NCBI GenBank assembly: GCA_001783145.1
Contig: MFQT01000014.1
Location: 22,773 to 56,933, forward strand
DNA: 34,161 nt
Origin: Candidatus Magasanikbacteria bacterium RIFOXYB2_FULL_38_10
GTDB lineage: Bacteria; Patescibacteriota; Patescibacteriia; Magasanikbacterales; UBA10003
Reading direction: 5' to 3'
Shown one piece after another: positions 16,298 to 25,034 of this stretch; positions within the stretch are counted from its first letter, which is position 1, and the number at the start of each line of letters is the position of its first letter. The notes beneath the pieces are model-generated. The model ran no database searches. It was not told where the DNA came from and saw only the letters and a program-made list of their open reading frames with translations. The translations under genes were made by a program, and so were the position numbers.

Positions 16298-17538
16298 AAA
16301 GTTGGGTACAGCGGAAAATTTTCGGTTAATTCCTTTACTTGATTTTTTATATCATTCAAAATGGCCTCATTTTGGTGATTGGTAATTGCCAGTTCAATCC
16401 ATCCGGCTATTTTTTCCATTTCTTTTTCCTTCATGCCTCTGGTGGTGATGGCGGGAGTGCCTAGTCTTATACCGGATGGATCCATGGGAGAGCGGGGGTC
16501 GTCCGGAATCATATTTTTATTTACCGTAATACCGGCCTTATCTAAGGCATTTTGAGCTTCTTTGCCGCTCAGTCCCTTATTCGTCACATCAATTAAAAGC
16601 AAGTGATTGTCAGATCCGCCAAAACATAATTTATAGTTTTTGATTAAAAATTCACGCTCTAAAATTTTGATATTTTTTTTAATTTGCAAAACATAATCTT
16701 TAAATTCCGGCTGTAGGGCTTCTTTAAAGGCCACGGCTTTGGCTGCAATGTTATTTTCATGGGGACCTCCTTGAAAGCCTGGGAAAACAGCCTTGTCTAT
16801 ATTTTTAGCCAGTTTTTCTTTACACATAATCATGCCGCCGCGTGGGCCACGTAAGGTTTTGTGAGTGGTGGTGGTTACTACATCAAAAATGGGTACGGGA
16901 TTATTCATGACTCCGCCGGCAATCATGCCGGCAATATGGGCTACATCAGCCATGGTTATGGCTCCCACCTCGTCGGCGATTTCTTTAATTTTTTGATATT
17001 CAATTTCACGAGAGTAGGCGGAATAACCAACTAAAATTAATTTAGGCTTATGTTCTTGCGTCATTTTCCTTAAATTGTCCAAATCAATTAATCCTTCGGC
17101 GTTGGTTTTATAACGCACAAAATTAAAAATTTGAGCCATGTAGGTAACCGGATGTCCGTGAGTTAAATGTCCACCATGAGATAAATCCATGCCTAAAATT
17201 GTATCTCCTGGTTTTAAAAGAGCAAAATAAACCGCGATATTGGCTGGTGCTCCGGAAAGTGGCTGAACATTGACATGTTCGGCCCCAAATAATTGTTTGG
17301 CTCTGTCTATGGCTAATTGTTCTACTTGATCTATAAAACCGCAGCCACCATAGTAACGTTTGCCCGGGTAGCCCTCCGAATATTTATTGGTTAAAACAGA
17401 TCCCAAAGCCTCCAGTACCGCCGGAGAGACAAAGTTTTCCGAGGGAATCATTTCCAAGTGATTTTTTTGGCGATTTTTTTCACATTGAATGAAGTTATAA
17501 ATATCAGCATCAAAACTTTTTAAGTTATGGGTATACAT
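16294..17538 (-). CDS. glyA: Serine hydroxymethyltransferase
   Basis: PLP enzyme that converts serine and THF to glycine and 5,10-methylene-THF, the substrate of FolD encoded just downstream. The 414-residue protein has the PLP-binding Lys K227 in TTTTHKTLRGPRGG, the cofactor Asp D198 in MADVAHIAG, and the substrate segment SENFVSPAV near residues 33-41. The stop TGA overlaps the next ATG. The ATG at 17538 has no SD, only A/T-rich sequence before it. A -10-like TAAAAT lies at 17579-17574 on the minus strand, but I see no convincing -35. Confidence 0.95.
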   Translation of the reverse strand: MYTHNLKSFDADIYNFIQCEKNRQKNHLEMIPSENFVSPAVLEALGSVLTNKYSEGYPGKRYYGGCGFIDQVEQLAIDRAKQLFGAEHVNVQPLSGAPANIAVYFALLKPGDTILGMDLSHGGHLTHGHPVTYMAQIFNFVRYKTNAEGLIDLDNLRKMTQEHKPKLILVGYSAYSREIEYQKIKEIADEVGAITMADVAHIAGMIAGGVMNNPVPIFDVVTTTTHKTLRGPRGGMIMCKEKLAKNIDKAVFPGFQGGPHENNIAAKAVAFKEALQPEFKDYVLQIKKNIKILEREFLIKNYKLCFGGSDNHLLLIDVTNKGLSGKEAQNALDKAGITVNKNMIPDDPRSPMDPSGIRLGTPAITTRGMKEKEMEKIAGWIELAITNHQNEAILNDIKNQVKELTENFPLYPTL

Positions 17539-17631
17539 AATTTTTGCTTAAATTAGATAAAATTTTAAACATCATTTTACACCATATTTTAATTTATAAG
17601 ATAAGTTTGATTATTTAATCTTATCATTTTC

Positions 17632-17660
17632 TTGACAAGAAAAGCAAATCCTGGTAGCTT
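17632..17660 (+). promoter_or_regulatory. Promoter of orphan gene at 17703
   Basis: Consensus TTGACA (17632-17637), a 17-bp spacer and TAGCTT (17655-17660) with an upstream TGG (extended -10). It is followed by a leader of about 35 nt with a 7-bp inverted repeat TTTTAAA/TTTAAAA (17659-17680). Confidence 0.55.
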
Positions 17661-17702
17661 TTAAACTGTGGTCTTTAAAAAACTCTTTACACGGGTGATA
17701 TT

Positions 17703-18407
17703 ATGGAGGCCGAGACAAGAAACTCTAATCCTTTTTTGAAATGCACTAAGGGCTGGTTTGAATCTTGTATTGCATTCTTAAAAAACATTGGTGTAAATCT
17801 GCGAGCCAATGAGGCAAGTGGGGATTTGCTTCATCTCTTGGAACAGAGCCACCAGGCGACCGCTGATTTCTGGGACGGTTTTCCAGAGTGTCAGCCAGTT
17901 GCCGGATTGGAATATAGGTTCTTAAATCGCGGACTTTGGCCTTTGATCTTTGGCTTTGACTCAGCTACGCAAGAATTAAAGGTGATTTTTCCTTTAATCA
18001 ATGCCGTCAGAATAAAACCTACTATTCATGCTTTAAGTCGTTTTATAAAGTATAGGGCTCGTTTGGGAAAGAATTATGCCACAAAAGAAGACGCCGAAAA
18101 AGAAATGTTGTCGCGTTTGCTTCAAAGCTATAGTCTGGAGTTTGGTGAATTACGTAATTCAGAGGAAAGACAGCGTCGTTATGGTCGCCAAGGTCATTTT
18201 TATGCCATGGAAGATAAGAGTCGGCGCGCTCCTTTGATTTTTGTTCTGCGTTATACTGAGGATAAGGAAGGCAAGCCCATTGTCATCATTATTACCTGTC
18301 ATCCATTTAAAAGTAGTAGAGCTACGCGCACCAAGCCAAAAACTCGGGACCAGAGGGCGGCTCAAAAAAGAGTTTGGACACAGACCCTTGAACAAGTGGA
18401 GGAATAA
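17703..18407 (+). CDS. Hypothetical orphan protein, basic C-terminal domain
   Basis: A 234-residue soluble protein that I do not recognise; no signal peptide or membrane helix is visible. The N-terminal half is mixed helical. The C-terminal part (about 155-205) has RRYGRQGHFYAMEDKSR, then VLRYTED and PIVIIITCHPFK, followed by a very basic tail (RATRTKPKTRDQR). The Arg/His-rich strand pattern ending in I-T-x-H-P loosely recalls RelE/colicin-type RNase folds, but I cannot support that firmly. It is preceded by an SD-like GGGTGA 5 nt before the ATG, has its own promoter and terminator, and appears less AT-rich than its neighbours, which suggests a different history or expression mode. Confidence 0.75.
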   Translation: MEAETRNSNPFLKCTKGWFESCIAFLKNIGVNLRANEASGDLLHLLEQSHQATADFWDGFPECQPVAGLEYRFLNRGLWPLIFGFDSATQELKVIFPLINAVRIKPTIHALSRFIKYRARLGKNYATKEDAEKEMLSRLLQSYSLEFGELRNSEERQRRYGRQGHFYAMEDKSRRAPLIFVLRYTEDKEGKPIVIIITCHPFKSSRATRTKPKTRDQRAAQKRVWTQTLEQVEE

Positions 18408-18424
18408 AATAGCAAGATATTGCA

Positions 18425-18452
18425 GGGGGAGGCCTTAACGGCCCCCTTTTTT
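18425..18452 (+). terminator. Intrinsic terminator of orphan gene
   Basis: GGGaGGCC pairs with GGCCCCC across a TTAAC loop (one bulged A) and is followed by six T. It stops the + transcript just before the convergent rnhA end. Confidence 0.8.
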
Positions 18453-18849
18453 AAATCTTATCTAAAATTTGGTTGACTAATTTGTCCGCTTCTTTATTTT
18501 TTTCCCTAACAATATGATGAAAGGAAATCTTTTTAAATTTGATTGATAGATTATGAATTTTAAGAAAAAGCGGAGCTAAATCTACGTTGCGTATTTTATA
18601 CTCATGATTAAGTTGTTTAACCATTAATTCACTATCAGAAAAACAGGTAATTTCTGACCCGCCAAGTTCCATTGATTTTTCTAAGGCAAAAATTAAAGCT
18701 CGATATTCGGCTTGGTTATTAGTTGTTTCACCCAGATATTCTCCAAAAGAGGAAATGGTCTCTCCCGAAACATTTTTGATTACTATTCCGGCGGCGGCCG
18801 GACCAGGGTTACCTCTAGCGCCTCCATCTGTATAAATAAATAATTGCAT
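18451..18849 (-). CDS. rnhA: Ribonuclease H family protein (RNase HI-like)
   Basis: Degrades the RNA strand of RNA/DNA hybrids such as R-loops and Okazaki primers. With the start at 18849 the protein has 132 residues, beginning MQLFIYTDGGARGNPGP. Catalytic acids are D8, E48 (NNQAEYRAL), D72 (CFSDSELM) and D122 (KEADKLVN). An upstream in-frame start at 18918 lies inside recJ and adds no family sequence, so I reject it. The ATG lies 2 nt after the recJ stop, making a recJ-rnhA pair. The protein resembles the short YpdQ-type RNase H group; activity on hybrids is inferred from the intact acids. Confidence 0.9.
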   Translation of the reverse strand: MQLFIYTDGGARGNPGPAAAGIVIKNVSGETISSFGEYLGETTNNQAEYRALIFALEKSMELGGSEITCFSDSELMVKQLNHEYKIRNVDLAPLFLKIHNLSIKFKKISFHHIVREKNKEADKLVNQILDKI

Positions 18850-18851
18850 AT

Positions 18852-20645
18852 TTATTGTATTGGTTGATTTAGTTTTAAATCTACTAATTTTAATTGTAAT
18901 TCCCTGTTGCCATTCCATTCGTTAACGGATACCTCAAAAACCGCATCCACCGAATCTCCTGGTTTTAAAACTTGACACCAATTTTGACCTTTGATATTTT
19001 CGTCGCCAAAACAAAAACCAATCATTTTACGATGTTCAAAAGTATGTTGTCGTACTAAAAGTTTTAAGTGTCTGCCATTGTTGCCCACTGGTTCCACGCT
19101 GGCAATGGTTAGATTTTTCGCTAAGTATTTTGGTTCAGGGTTATTTTGCCCGAAAGGCTCAAATTTTTGTAGTAAATCATAAGAATCCCAATTAACATCT
19201 TCTAATTTTACTTCCGTATCAATTTTAAGAACCGGAATTATTTTCTTATTTATTACTTCTTTTTTCACCATTTCTAAAAATAAAGATTCAAACTTTTTTA
19301 ATGTTTCTGCCCTTGAATTTTTTAAAGTAAAACCGCAGGCTTGGGGATGTCCGCCATATTTGCTAAACAATTCGTTTAATTCAATCATTTTTTCCATGAT
19401 ATTGATTTCTTCAATACTGCGTCCTGATCCATGAATTTGCCCATCTTTATCCGTCATGATGATGACTGGTTTGTAAAATTCGTTGCAAAGCCTGGAAGCA
19501 ATAAGACCAATTAGACCCACTGGCCAATCCTTTTTAATTACAAAAATAATCGGTTCATTTGTTTGGTCAGTTTCCTTAATTTGTAATTTAGCCTCGTTAA
19601 CCATTTTTTCCGTTATCTGTTGGCGCTCTTGGTTGTTAACATTTAATTCTCTGGCCAATTCTTTGGCCTCGTCTTTATCCTCGGTATTTAAAAGTTGAAA
19701 AGCGCCATTGGCGTGTTTAACTCTTCCGGCCGCATTGATGCGCGGGGCAATTTTAAAGCCTATGTCAGATGTAAAGAGTCTGCGGGAGTTGTCTTTATTT
19801 TCTTGATTTTTGTTTAATCCGCAGATTTCTAAAAGTTCTTTCAGGCCGATTCTTTTGGTTTTGTTAAGAACAATTAAGCCATATTTGGTAAGAGTTCGGG
19901 ATTCACCAAGTAGGGGAACCATATCGGCTACACTGGAAATTGCCACTAAATCTAAAAGCCACTTTTCATGCATTTCGCGAGTGTCTTTTATTTGCCAGTG
20001 AGCCGCGGCGCGCTTGTCTTTTAAAAGAGCTTGAACTAGTTTAAAAGCCACTCCACCTCCGGATAATCCTTTGTCCGGATAAGTTTCTCCGGGCACCTTA
20101 GGATGAATGATTGCCACGGCTGGCGGTAAGGTTTCCGGTACATTATGATGGTCGGTAATAATTACATCAACACCTTTGCTTTGGGCCAGAGAGATTTCTT
20201 CTTTGTTAGAAATACCACAGTCGCAAGACAGTAGAAGTTTAGCTCCGGCCGAAGCGATAATTTCTATCGTATTTTTATTAATGCCATATCCGTCTAAATC
20301 GCGATCAGGTAAAAAGACGTCCACGCGTTTGGCGCCTAGAGCCTTGAGGGTGGAGATTAAAATGACAGAAGCGCAAACACCATCAGCATCATAATCGCCA
20401 TGGACAATTATTAACTCATTTTTTTCTATGGCTTGAAAGATTCTATTCACGGCTGAAACCATATCCTTAAAAAGATAAGGGTCAAAAACATCTTGAGAAT
20501 AATCAGGATAAAGAAATTCATCAATTTTTTCTTGCGTTAAAAGATTGCGATTGTGAAGTAATTGCAAAACTACCTCCGGTATTTCGGGAAATTGTTTTTT
20601 AAACTCTTCGGTAAGGGATTCCGCCACCCGCCAGATTTTTTGCAT
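18852..20645 (-). CDS. recJ: Single-stranded-DNA-specific exonuclease RecJ
   Basis: 5'-3' ssDNA exonuclease for recombination and mismatch or base-excision repair. The 597-residue protein has the DHH phosphoesterase motifs HGDYDADGV (about residues 79-87), SCDCGISN and TDHHNVPE, then a DHHA1 region with GGHPQACGFTL, then an OB-like C-terminal domain (about 460-597). The ATG at 20645 has no SD; it lies 5 nt after the stop of a 32-codon membrane ORF, and rnhA follows after 2 nt. Confidence 0.94.
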   Translation of the reverse strand: MQKIWRVAESLTEEFKKQFPEIPEVVLQLLHNRNLLTQEKIDEFLYPDYSQDVFDPYLFKDMVSAVNRIFQAIEKNELIIVHGDYDADGVCASVILISTLKALGAKRVDVFLPDRDLDGYGINKNTIEIIASAGAKLLLSCDCGISNKEEISLAQSKGVDVIITDHHNVPETLPPAVAIIHPKVPGETYPDKGLSGGGVAFKLVQALLKDKRAAAHWQIKDTREMHEKWLLDLVAISSVADMVPLLGESRTLTKYGLIVLNKTKRIGLKELLEICGLNKNQENKDNSRRLFTSDIGFKIAPRINAAGRVKHANGAFQLLNTEDKDEAKELARELNVNNQERQQITEKMVNEAKLQIKETDQTNEPIIFVIKKDWPVGLIGLIASRLCNEFYKPVIIMTDKDGQIHGSGRSIEEINIMEKMIELNELFSKYGGHPQACGFTLKNSRAETLKKFESLFLEMVKKEVINKKIIPVLKIDTEVKLEDVNWDSYDLLQKFEPFGQNNPEPKYLAKNLTIASVEPVGNNGRHLKLLVRQHTFEHRKMIGFCFGDENIKGQNWCQVLKPGDSVDAVFEVSVNEWNGNRELQLKLVDLKLNQPIQ

Positions 20646-20650
20646 AAATT

Positions 20651-20749
20651 TTATCTAAAAGCCGGGCCGATTGTCCAAGCCAACATGCCAAAAACTACAA
20701 TGACAGTTAAAAACATCCAAAAGATTTTGATTAATTTTTTTCTTTTCAT
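20651..20749 (-). CDS. Small single-helix membrane protein (32 residues)
   Basis: An ORF in the gap between lepA and recJ: a basic start MKRKKLIK, then one hydrophobic helix (about residues 9-28, with WMFLTVIVVFGMLAW) and the end TIGPAFR. The positive-inside start and single helix are what a real mini membrane protein would show. It is spaced like an operon gene (11 nt after lepA, 5 nt before recJ). I do not know a function; a chance ORF in AT-rich DNA is possible, but the fit between two genes and the charge pattern argue for coding. Confidence 0.5.
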   Translation of the reverse strand: MKRKKLIKIFWMFLTVIVVFGMLAWTIGPAFR

Positions 20750-20760
20750 ATGAATTTATT

Positions 20761-22545
20761 TTATCTTTTTAAAATAGCCAGATAGGTTTCACTGGGTATT
20801 TCCACCCTTCCTTTGGCCAGCATTTTTTTCTTACCGGCTTTTTGTTTTTGCAAAAGTTTCATTTTACGCGTCCAATCGCCCCCGGACATTTTAGCCAAGA
20901 CGTCTTTGCGCATAGCGGGGATTCTTTCGGCGGCTAAAACTTTGCTACCTATGCCAGCTTGAATCTTGATTTCAAACATTTGTCGTGGCAGGCTGGCTTT
21001 TAATTTTTCTACCACAACTCTTCCTGCGCGATAGGCTTCTTCTTCATATACCAAAGAAGAAAGAGCCTCTACTTCTTCCTCGGCTACAACTATTTTTAAT
21101 TTTACTACTTTGGCCGACTGATAAGCGGAAAGTTCATAATTTAAAGAAGCGTAGCCGGAAGAAATACTTTTTAAACGGTCATAAAAATCAACCAAAATAG
21201 AAGCTAGAGGAATTTGATAATGCAAAATAGCGCGATTGGAGTCTAAATATTCCGTATTAGTGTAAGTACCATGTTTTTCTTGCACCAATTGCATGATAGC
21301 GCCAATAAATTCTTTGGGTGAGACAATGTCGGCTTTTACCAGAGGTTCTTCTATTTGTTTAATGTTGGTGGGGTCGGGTAATTCTTGCGGACTTTTAATA
21401 ATTATTTTTTCCCCGTCCGTTTTAGTTACTTTATAAGCTACGGACGGAACGGTAATGATGATTTTTAAGTTATATTCGCGTTCTAACCTTTCTCTAAAAA
21501 TATCCAAATGCAAGAGTCCTAAAAAACCGCAGCGAAAACCAAAACCCAAAGCAGGAGAATGCTCGGCTTCAAATGTAAGGGCGGAATCATTAAGTTTTAA
21601 TTTTAAAATCGCCTCGCGTAAACGTTCAAAGTCGTTGCCTTGTTGGCAAAAAACGCCGGCAAAAACCATTGGATTAACCTCTTTATAGCCTGGCAAGGAT
21701 GCTACATTTTTAGTTTCTTTTAAGACTATGGTATCTCCCACACGGCAGCCTTCAATATTTTTGAATCCCGTAACAATGTAGCCAATTTCTCCAGCCGAGA
21801 TTTGGCTGGAGGCACTGTATTTTGGCTTAAAAAATCCCACTTCTATTATATCGCTTTCTTTTTCAGTGGCTTGAAAAAAAATTTTGTTTCCCCGCGTAGC
21901 TCTGCCGTCAATTAATCTTACATAAGCCACTACTCCCCGATAGTCATCATAAACAGAATCAAAAATTAAAGCGCGTAAGGGTTTGTCTAAAGCTCCTTTG
22001 GGCGAGGGTATAATTTCCACCACTTTTTGCAATATTTTTTCCACTCCTTCACCTGTTTTGGCAGAGACAGACAAAATGTCTTCTTCCTTGCAACCGATCA
22101 AATTAATTATTTCTTGTTTGGTTTCTACAATTTTGGCCGAAGGCAAATCAATTTTATTAATAACCGGAATAATGGTTAGATTTTGATCTAAGGCCAAGTA
22201 AAGATTGCCAATAGTCTGGGCTTGCACTCCTTGGGTGGCGTCAACAAGCAGGATGGCACCTTCTACGGCGGCGAGTGAACGTGAAACCTCATAATTAAAG
22301 TCCACGTGCCCGGGAGTATCAATTAAATTTAAAATATAATTTTTTCCCCGTAAGGTATAGTCCATTCTAACCGGAGTTAATTTAATGGTAATGCCGCGTT
22401 CACGTTCCAAGTCCATGGAATCCAAAATTTGCGCTTTCATTTCGCGCTTACTTACTGTTCCGGTAAATTCCAAAAGTCTGTCGGCTAAAGTTGATTTGCC
22501 GTGATCGATGTGGGCAATAATGCAGAAATTTCTGATATTATCCAT
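20761..22545 (-). CDS. lepA: Elongation factor 4 (LepA), translational GTPase
   Basis: Ribosome-associated GTPase linked to translation fidelity and 30S assembly. The 594-residue protein has G1 AHIDHGKST, switch RGITIK, G3 DTPGHVDF, G4 NKIDLP, EF-G-like domains, and the LepA-specific C-terminal domain with KMSGGDWTRKMKLLQKQKAGKKKM. I start at the ATG at 22545 (MDNIRNFCIIAHID, the family N-terminus); an ATG at 22575, 1 nt after the murJ stop, would add ten residues and is an alternative. It is central in the murJ-lepA-recJ-rnhA operon. Confidence 0.95.
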   Translation of the reverse strand: MDNIRNFCIIAHIDHGKSTLADRLLEFTGTVSKREMKAQILDSMDLERERGITIKLTPVRMDYTLRGKNYILNLIDTPGHVDFNYEVSRSLAAVEGAILLVDATQGVQAQTIGNLYLALDQNLTIIPVINKIDLPSAKIVETKQEIINLIGCKEEDILSVSAKTGEGVEKILQKVVEIIPSPKGALDKPLRALIFDSVYDDYRGVVAYVRLIDGRATRGNKIFFQATEKESDIIEVGFFKPKYSASSQISAGEIGYIVTGFKNIEGCRVGDTIVLKETKNVASLPGYKEVNPMVFAGVFCQQGNDFERLREAILKLKLNDSALTFEAEHSPALGFGFRCGFLGLLHLDIFRERLEREYNLKIIITVPSVAYKVTKTDGEKIIIKSPQELPDPTNIKQIEEPLVKADIVSPKEFIGAIMQLVQEKHGTYTNTEYLDSNRAILHYQIPLASILVDFYDRLKSISSGYASLNYELSAYQSAKVVKLKIVVAEEEVEALSSLVYEEEAYRAGRVVVEKLKASLPRQMFEIKIQAGIGSKVLAAERIPAMRKDVLAKMSGGDWTRKMKLLQKQKAGKKKMLAKGRVEIPSETYLAILKR

Positions 22546-22576
22546 AAAAAACAGTTTCTTTTTCAGTCCAACCATT

Positions 22577-24208
22577 TTACTTATTTATTTCGGAAACATC
22601 AAGGGCTACGGCGGGACGACGAATAAGTCTTTTTTTGATGACGTTAATAAAAATTTGCATTTCTTTATTTTTTAATAGTAATCCTACCAGAATATAAATT
22701 ATTAATCCTCCCAGGCCGGCTAAGAGAGCTTGGCTTAAAATTCCTAGAAAAGTGTGGGTGTCTAAAAATACATCCCCAACCTGTTTTAAAGCTTGAACGG
22801 TTAACCCCATTAAGATTGCCGCTGCGCTCATTTTATATACCGCGGGCAAAATATTTGTTTCGTCAAGATTTTTTAAACGAATACGCAATAACACCCAAAG
22901 CAGAATAAAATTTACTAAATTTCCTAAAGAAAAAGCCAAGGCCAATCCTTCAACTCCAAAGTTACCTTTGGTAATTTGCCAAGCGACAATAATATTTAGA
23001 CCTACGGAAATTAAACCGGAAATGAAAGGGGTAATTGTGTCTTCTAAAGCGTAAAAAGAGCGAGCCAAAAGAGGAATCAGCGATTGGGCAAAAAGGCTTA
23101 AAGTAAAAAAAGCCAACGTGTCTGAGGTTTTGATTGTGGCATCCCAATCAAAAGCTCCCGTTCCCAAAACCACGCGCACAATTTGCGCCCGCAACATTAA
23201 AAATAAAATCATTAAGGGAATGGTAAAAAATAAAATTTGCCGGGTGGTGGAAGAAAAAGTAGAAATAATTTTTTCTTTGTCTCCTTTGGCCGCCAGTTCC
23301 GAGAGTGTAGGAAAAGCCGCGACGGCAAAAGAAATGCCGATTAGTCCCAAAGGCAAAGATTGCAGATTAAAGGCATAATTGTAAACAGCTACACTGCCTA
23401 CGGCCAAGGTTGAGGCAAAAACCGTCATTACAATGGCATTAAGCTGTCCAGCTGCTAAACCCAAGGTTCTGGGTATAATCAGTTTTATTACATTTAAAAG
23501 ATTTTTATCTTTAAAATTGAATAGCCAAAAATAAGCATAACCGGCATGAAATAAAGATGGGAGTTGTATTAAAAAATGTAAAAGCGCTCCCAAAATTACT
23601 CCCCAAGCCAATCCCGCGTTGCCTAGTAAGGGTACAAAAATCACGGCTCCAATAATAATACCAACATTGTACATCATTGGCGAAAGGGAGTAGATGAAGA
23701 AATTTTTTAGGGACTGCAAAACTGCGCCCACTACCGTGGACAATCCTAAAAGTAAGGGGCTCAATAGCATGACGCGAGTCATTTTTATTGTCAGAGTAAG
23801 CTTTTCTTCACTAAATCCCGGCGCAATCAAAGGCACTAGAAGGGGAGCGAGAATAATTAAGATAATGGTTAAAAAAATTAAAAAAATACCCAAAGTATTG
23901 ATGGCGTTATTTACTAATCGCCAAGCTTCATCTTTTTTATTTTTTAAAAAACTCCGATTAAATAATTTGCTGAAAATCGGAATAAAACCAGCAGAAAAAG
24001 CCCCTAAAATTATAAGATTATAGGCTAAGTCCGGTATTTTAAAAGCGGCATAATAGACGTCAACAATATCTCCCGCGCCAAAATAATGAGCTAAAACTCG
24101 ATCGCGTATAAAACCCAAAAGACGGGAGGCTAAGGTAGTGGCTCCCAAAATTATGGCCGCCCCGGTGACGGTTTCGGTTTGACTGTTGAAAAATTTTTTC
24201 CAAATCAT
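22577..24208 (-). CDS. murJ: Lipid II flippase MurJ (MviN)
   Basis: Flips lipid II across the membrane for peptidoglycan synthesis (MOP superfamily). The 543-residue protein has about 14 hydrophobic helices and the MurJ N-terminal signature TTLASRLLGFIRDRVLAHYFG with the conserved Arg residues. The ATG overlaps the TGA of the upstream gene (24205-24208), so the two are coupled. The lipid II synthesis genes usually linked to it are absent from this window; a dcw remnant lies about 3 kb away on the other strand. Confidence 0.93.
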   Translation of the reverse strand: MIWKKFFNSQTETVTGAAIILGATTLASRLLGFIRDRVLAHYFGAGDIVDVYYAAFKIPDLAYNLIILGAFSAGFIPIFSKLFNRSFLKNKKDEAWRLVNNAINTLGIFLIFLTIILIILAPLLVPLIAPGFSEEKLTLTIKMTRVMLLSPLLLGLSTVVGAVLQSLKNFFIYSLSPMMYNVGIIIGAVIFVPLLGNAGLAWGVILGALLHFLIQLPSLFHAGYAYFWLFNFKDKNLLNVIKLIIPRTLGLAAGQLNAIVMTVFASTLAVGSVAVYNYAFNLQSLPLGLIGISFAVAAFPTLSELAAKGDKEKIISTFSSTTRQILFFTIPLMILFLMLRAQIVRVVLGTGAFDWDATIKTSDTLAFFTLSLFAQSLIPLLARSFYALEDTITPFISGLISVGLNIIVAWQITKGNFGVEGLALAFSLGNLVNFILLWVLLRIRLKNLDETNILPAVYKMSAAAILMGLTVQALKQVGDVFLDTHTFLGILSQALLAGLGGLIIYILVGLLLKNKEMQIFINVIKKRLIRRPAVALDVSEINK

Positions 24209-24897
24209 TTTTGATTGGAGAAGTTTACTTTAAGTGTAATTCTTTGAGTTTTATTTTTGTCTTGATCGTCCGTAATAAACAGTTCCCCGCTGGTTTTTTC
24301 TTTAGTAAAGGAAAGATAAAAATTCCCGCCATTTTTATTTTCTTCTTTAACTTGGTAATCTTGGCTAACTAAATTTTTTTTATAAAAATCTTTTATTTTT
24401 CTTGGCACTTCATTAATGTTTTCCCATTCAATTTCGGCAATATCAAGACTGCTGTCAGAGGCCGGTTGTAAAATTATTTTGATTTCGCTCCATTTAAGTG
24501 TATTGGAAAGAGCTATATTATTGTGTAGAATTTTTTGTTCTGGTGAAAAATTAGGATTGAATTTTAAAATAAGAGGACCAAAGATATATTTGGGTATTTG
24601 GGAAAGACGATTAAAAAAAGTGTCATTTTCTTTGGCGTCCTGATATTGGATAGAGTTGCGGTCGTCAAAACGATATAAAGGAATATCAGTAGGAAAAAGG
24701 TCGGGTAGTACTGCCATTCTTTTAATAGTAGGGCCGCTGTAAAAAATACTGATAAAACTAAAAATAAGAATGGCTAAAATACCCAGTGTTAAAATTAAGG
24801 TAAAGGCTCTCCAAAGACAAGAGCGCCGGTTTTTAAGAGGCGGTTCTTCAATTGGTGAAGGAGTGAAATCGCGAATGATTGGTTGGGATTCATCCAT
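24205..24897 (-). CDS. Hypothetical membrane-anchored protein upstream of murJ
   Basis: A 230-residue protein of unknown function. It has a short acidic/Pro-rich cytosolic start (FTPSPIEEPPLKNRR), one membrane helix at about residues 31-53, and an external domain of about 175 residues with mixed beta strands (KWSEIKIILQP, FYLSFTKE, QRITLKVNF), so it is probably an N-in, C-out single-pass protein. I choose the ATG at 24897 because the in-frame TTG at 24936 forms the -35 element of the promoter. It is coupled to murJ by an ATGA overlap, which hints at an envelope role. Confidence 0.8.
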   Translation of the reverse strand: MDESQPIIRDFTPSPIEEPPLKNRRSCLWRAFTLILTLGILAILIFSFISIFYSGPTIKRMAVLPDLFPTDIPLYRFDDRNSIQYQDAKENDTFFNRLSQIPKYIFGPLILKFNPNFSPEQKILHNNIALSNTLKWSEIKIILQPASDSSLDIAEIEWENINEVPRKIKDFYKKNLVSQDYQVKEENKNGGNFYLSFTKEKTSGELFITDDQDKNKTQRITLKVNFSNQK

Positions 24898-24907
24898 AGA
24901 TGGATAT

Positions 24908-24936
24908 ATTTTAGCAGAATCCTTGACTTTATTCAA
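24908..24936 (-). promoter_or_regulatory. Promoter of the murJ-lepA-recJ-rnhA operon, nearly leaderless
   Basis: On the minus strand, TTGAAT (24936-24931), 17 bp, then TAAAAT (24913-24908) preceded by TGC (extended -10). The ATG at 24897 is only 10 nt past the -10, so the leader is at most about 4 nt. It overlaps the divergent + promoter at 24923. Confidence 0.65.
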
Positions 24937-24951
24937 CTATAATGATAAAAA
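24923..24951 (+). promoter_or_regulatory. Candidate promoter of the Cys-rich orphan gene
   Basis: TTGACT (24923-24928), 17-bp spacer, TAAAAA (24946-24951) with upstream TGA (extended -10). A better-looking TATAAT at 24938-24943 lies only 9 bp from the -35, so it would need another -35. Both put the transcript start near 24950-24957, about 80 nt before the ATG. Confidence 0.45.
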
Positions 24952-24978
24952 ACAATTGTTGGCTAATTTGGCCGCACC

Positions 24979-25020
24979 TTATCCGTGAGGTTCACGGATA
25001 AAACCATTGCCAAAAGGCAA
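24979..25020 (+). promoter_or_regulatory. Two-hairpin 5' leader before the Cys-rich orphan
   Basis: A perfect 10-bp hairpin TTATCCGTGA/TCACGGATAA with a 3-nt loop (24979-25001) is followed after 5 nt by a second stem TTGCC/GGCAA with an AAAA loop (25007-25020). The SD AGGTGA (25025-25030) lies just beyond. Neither stem has a T tract, so this is not a terminator. It could be a cis-regulatory RNA or, for the first repeat, a protein operator. Confidence 0.5.
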
Positions 25021-25034
25021 GGATAGGTGAAATC

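Noticed and set aside
17600-17626. GATAAG/CTTATC inverted repeat upstream of the 17703 promoter
   Set aside because: Only 6 bp with a long AT-rich spacer; expected by chance in such DNA.
18849-18918. Longer RNase H start at 18918
   Set aside because: The extra 23 residues lie inside recJ and do not resemble RNase H.
24897-24936. TTG start at 24936 for the pre-murJ protein
   Set aside because: That TTG is the -35 box of a good promoter, so it would not be in the transcript; the ATG at 24897 fits.
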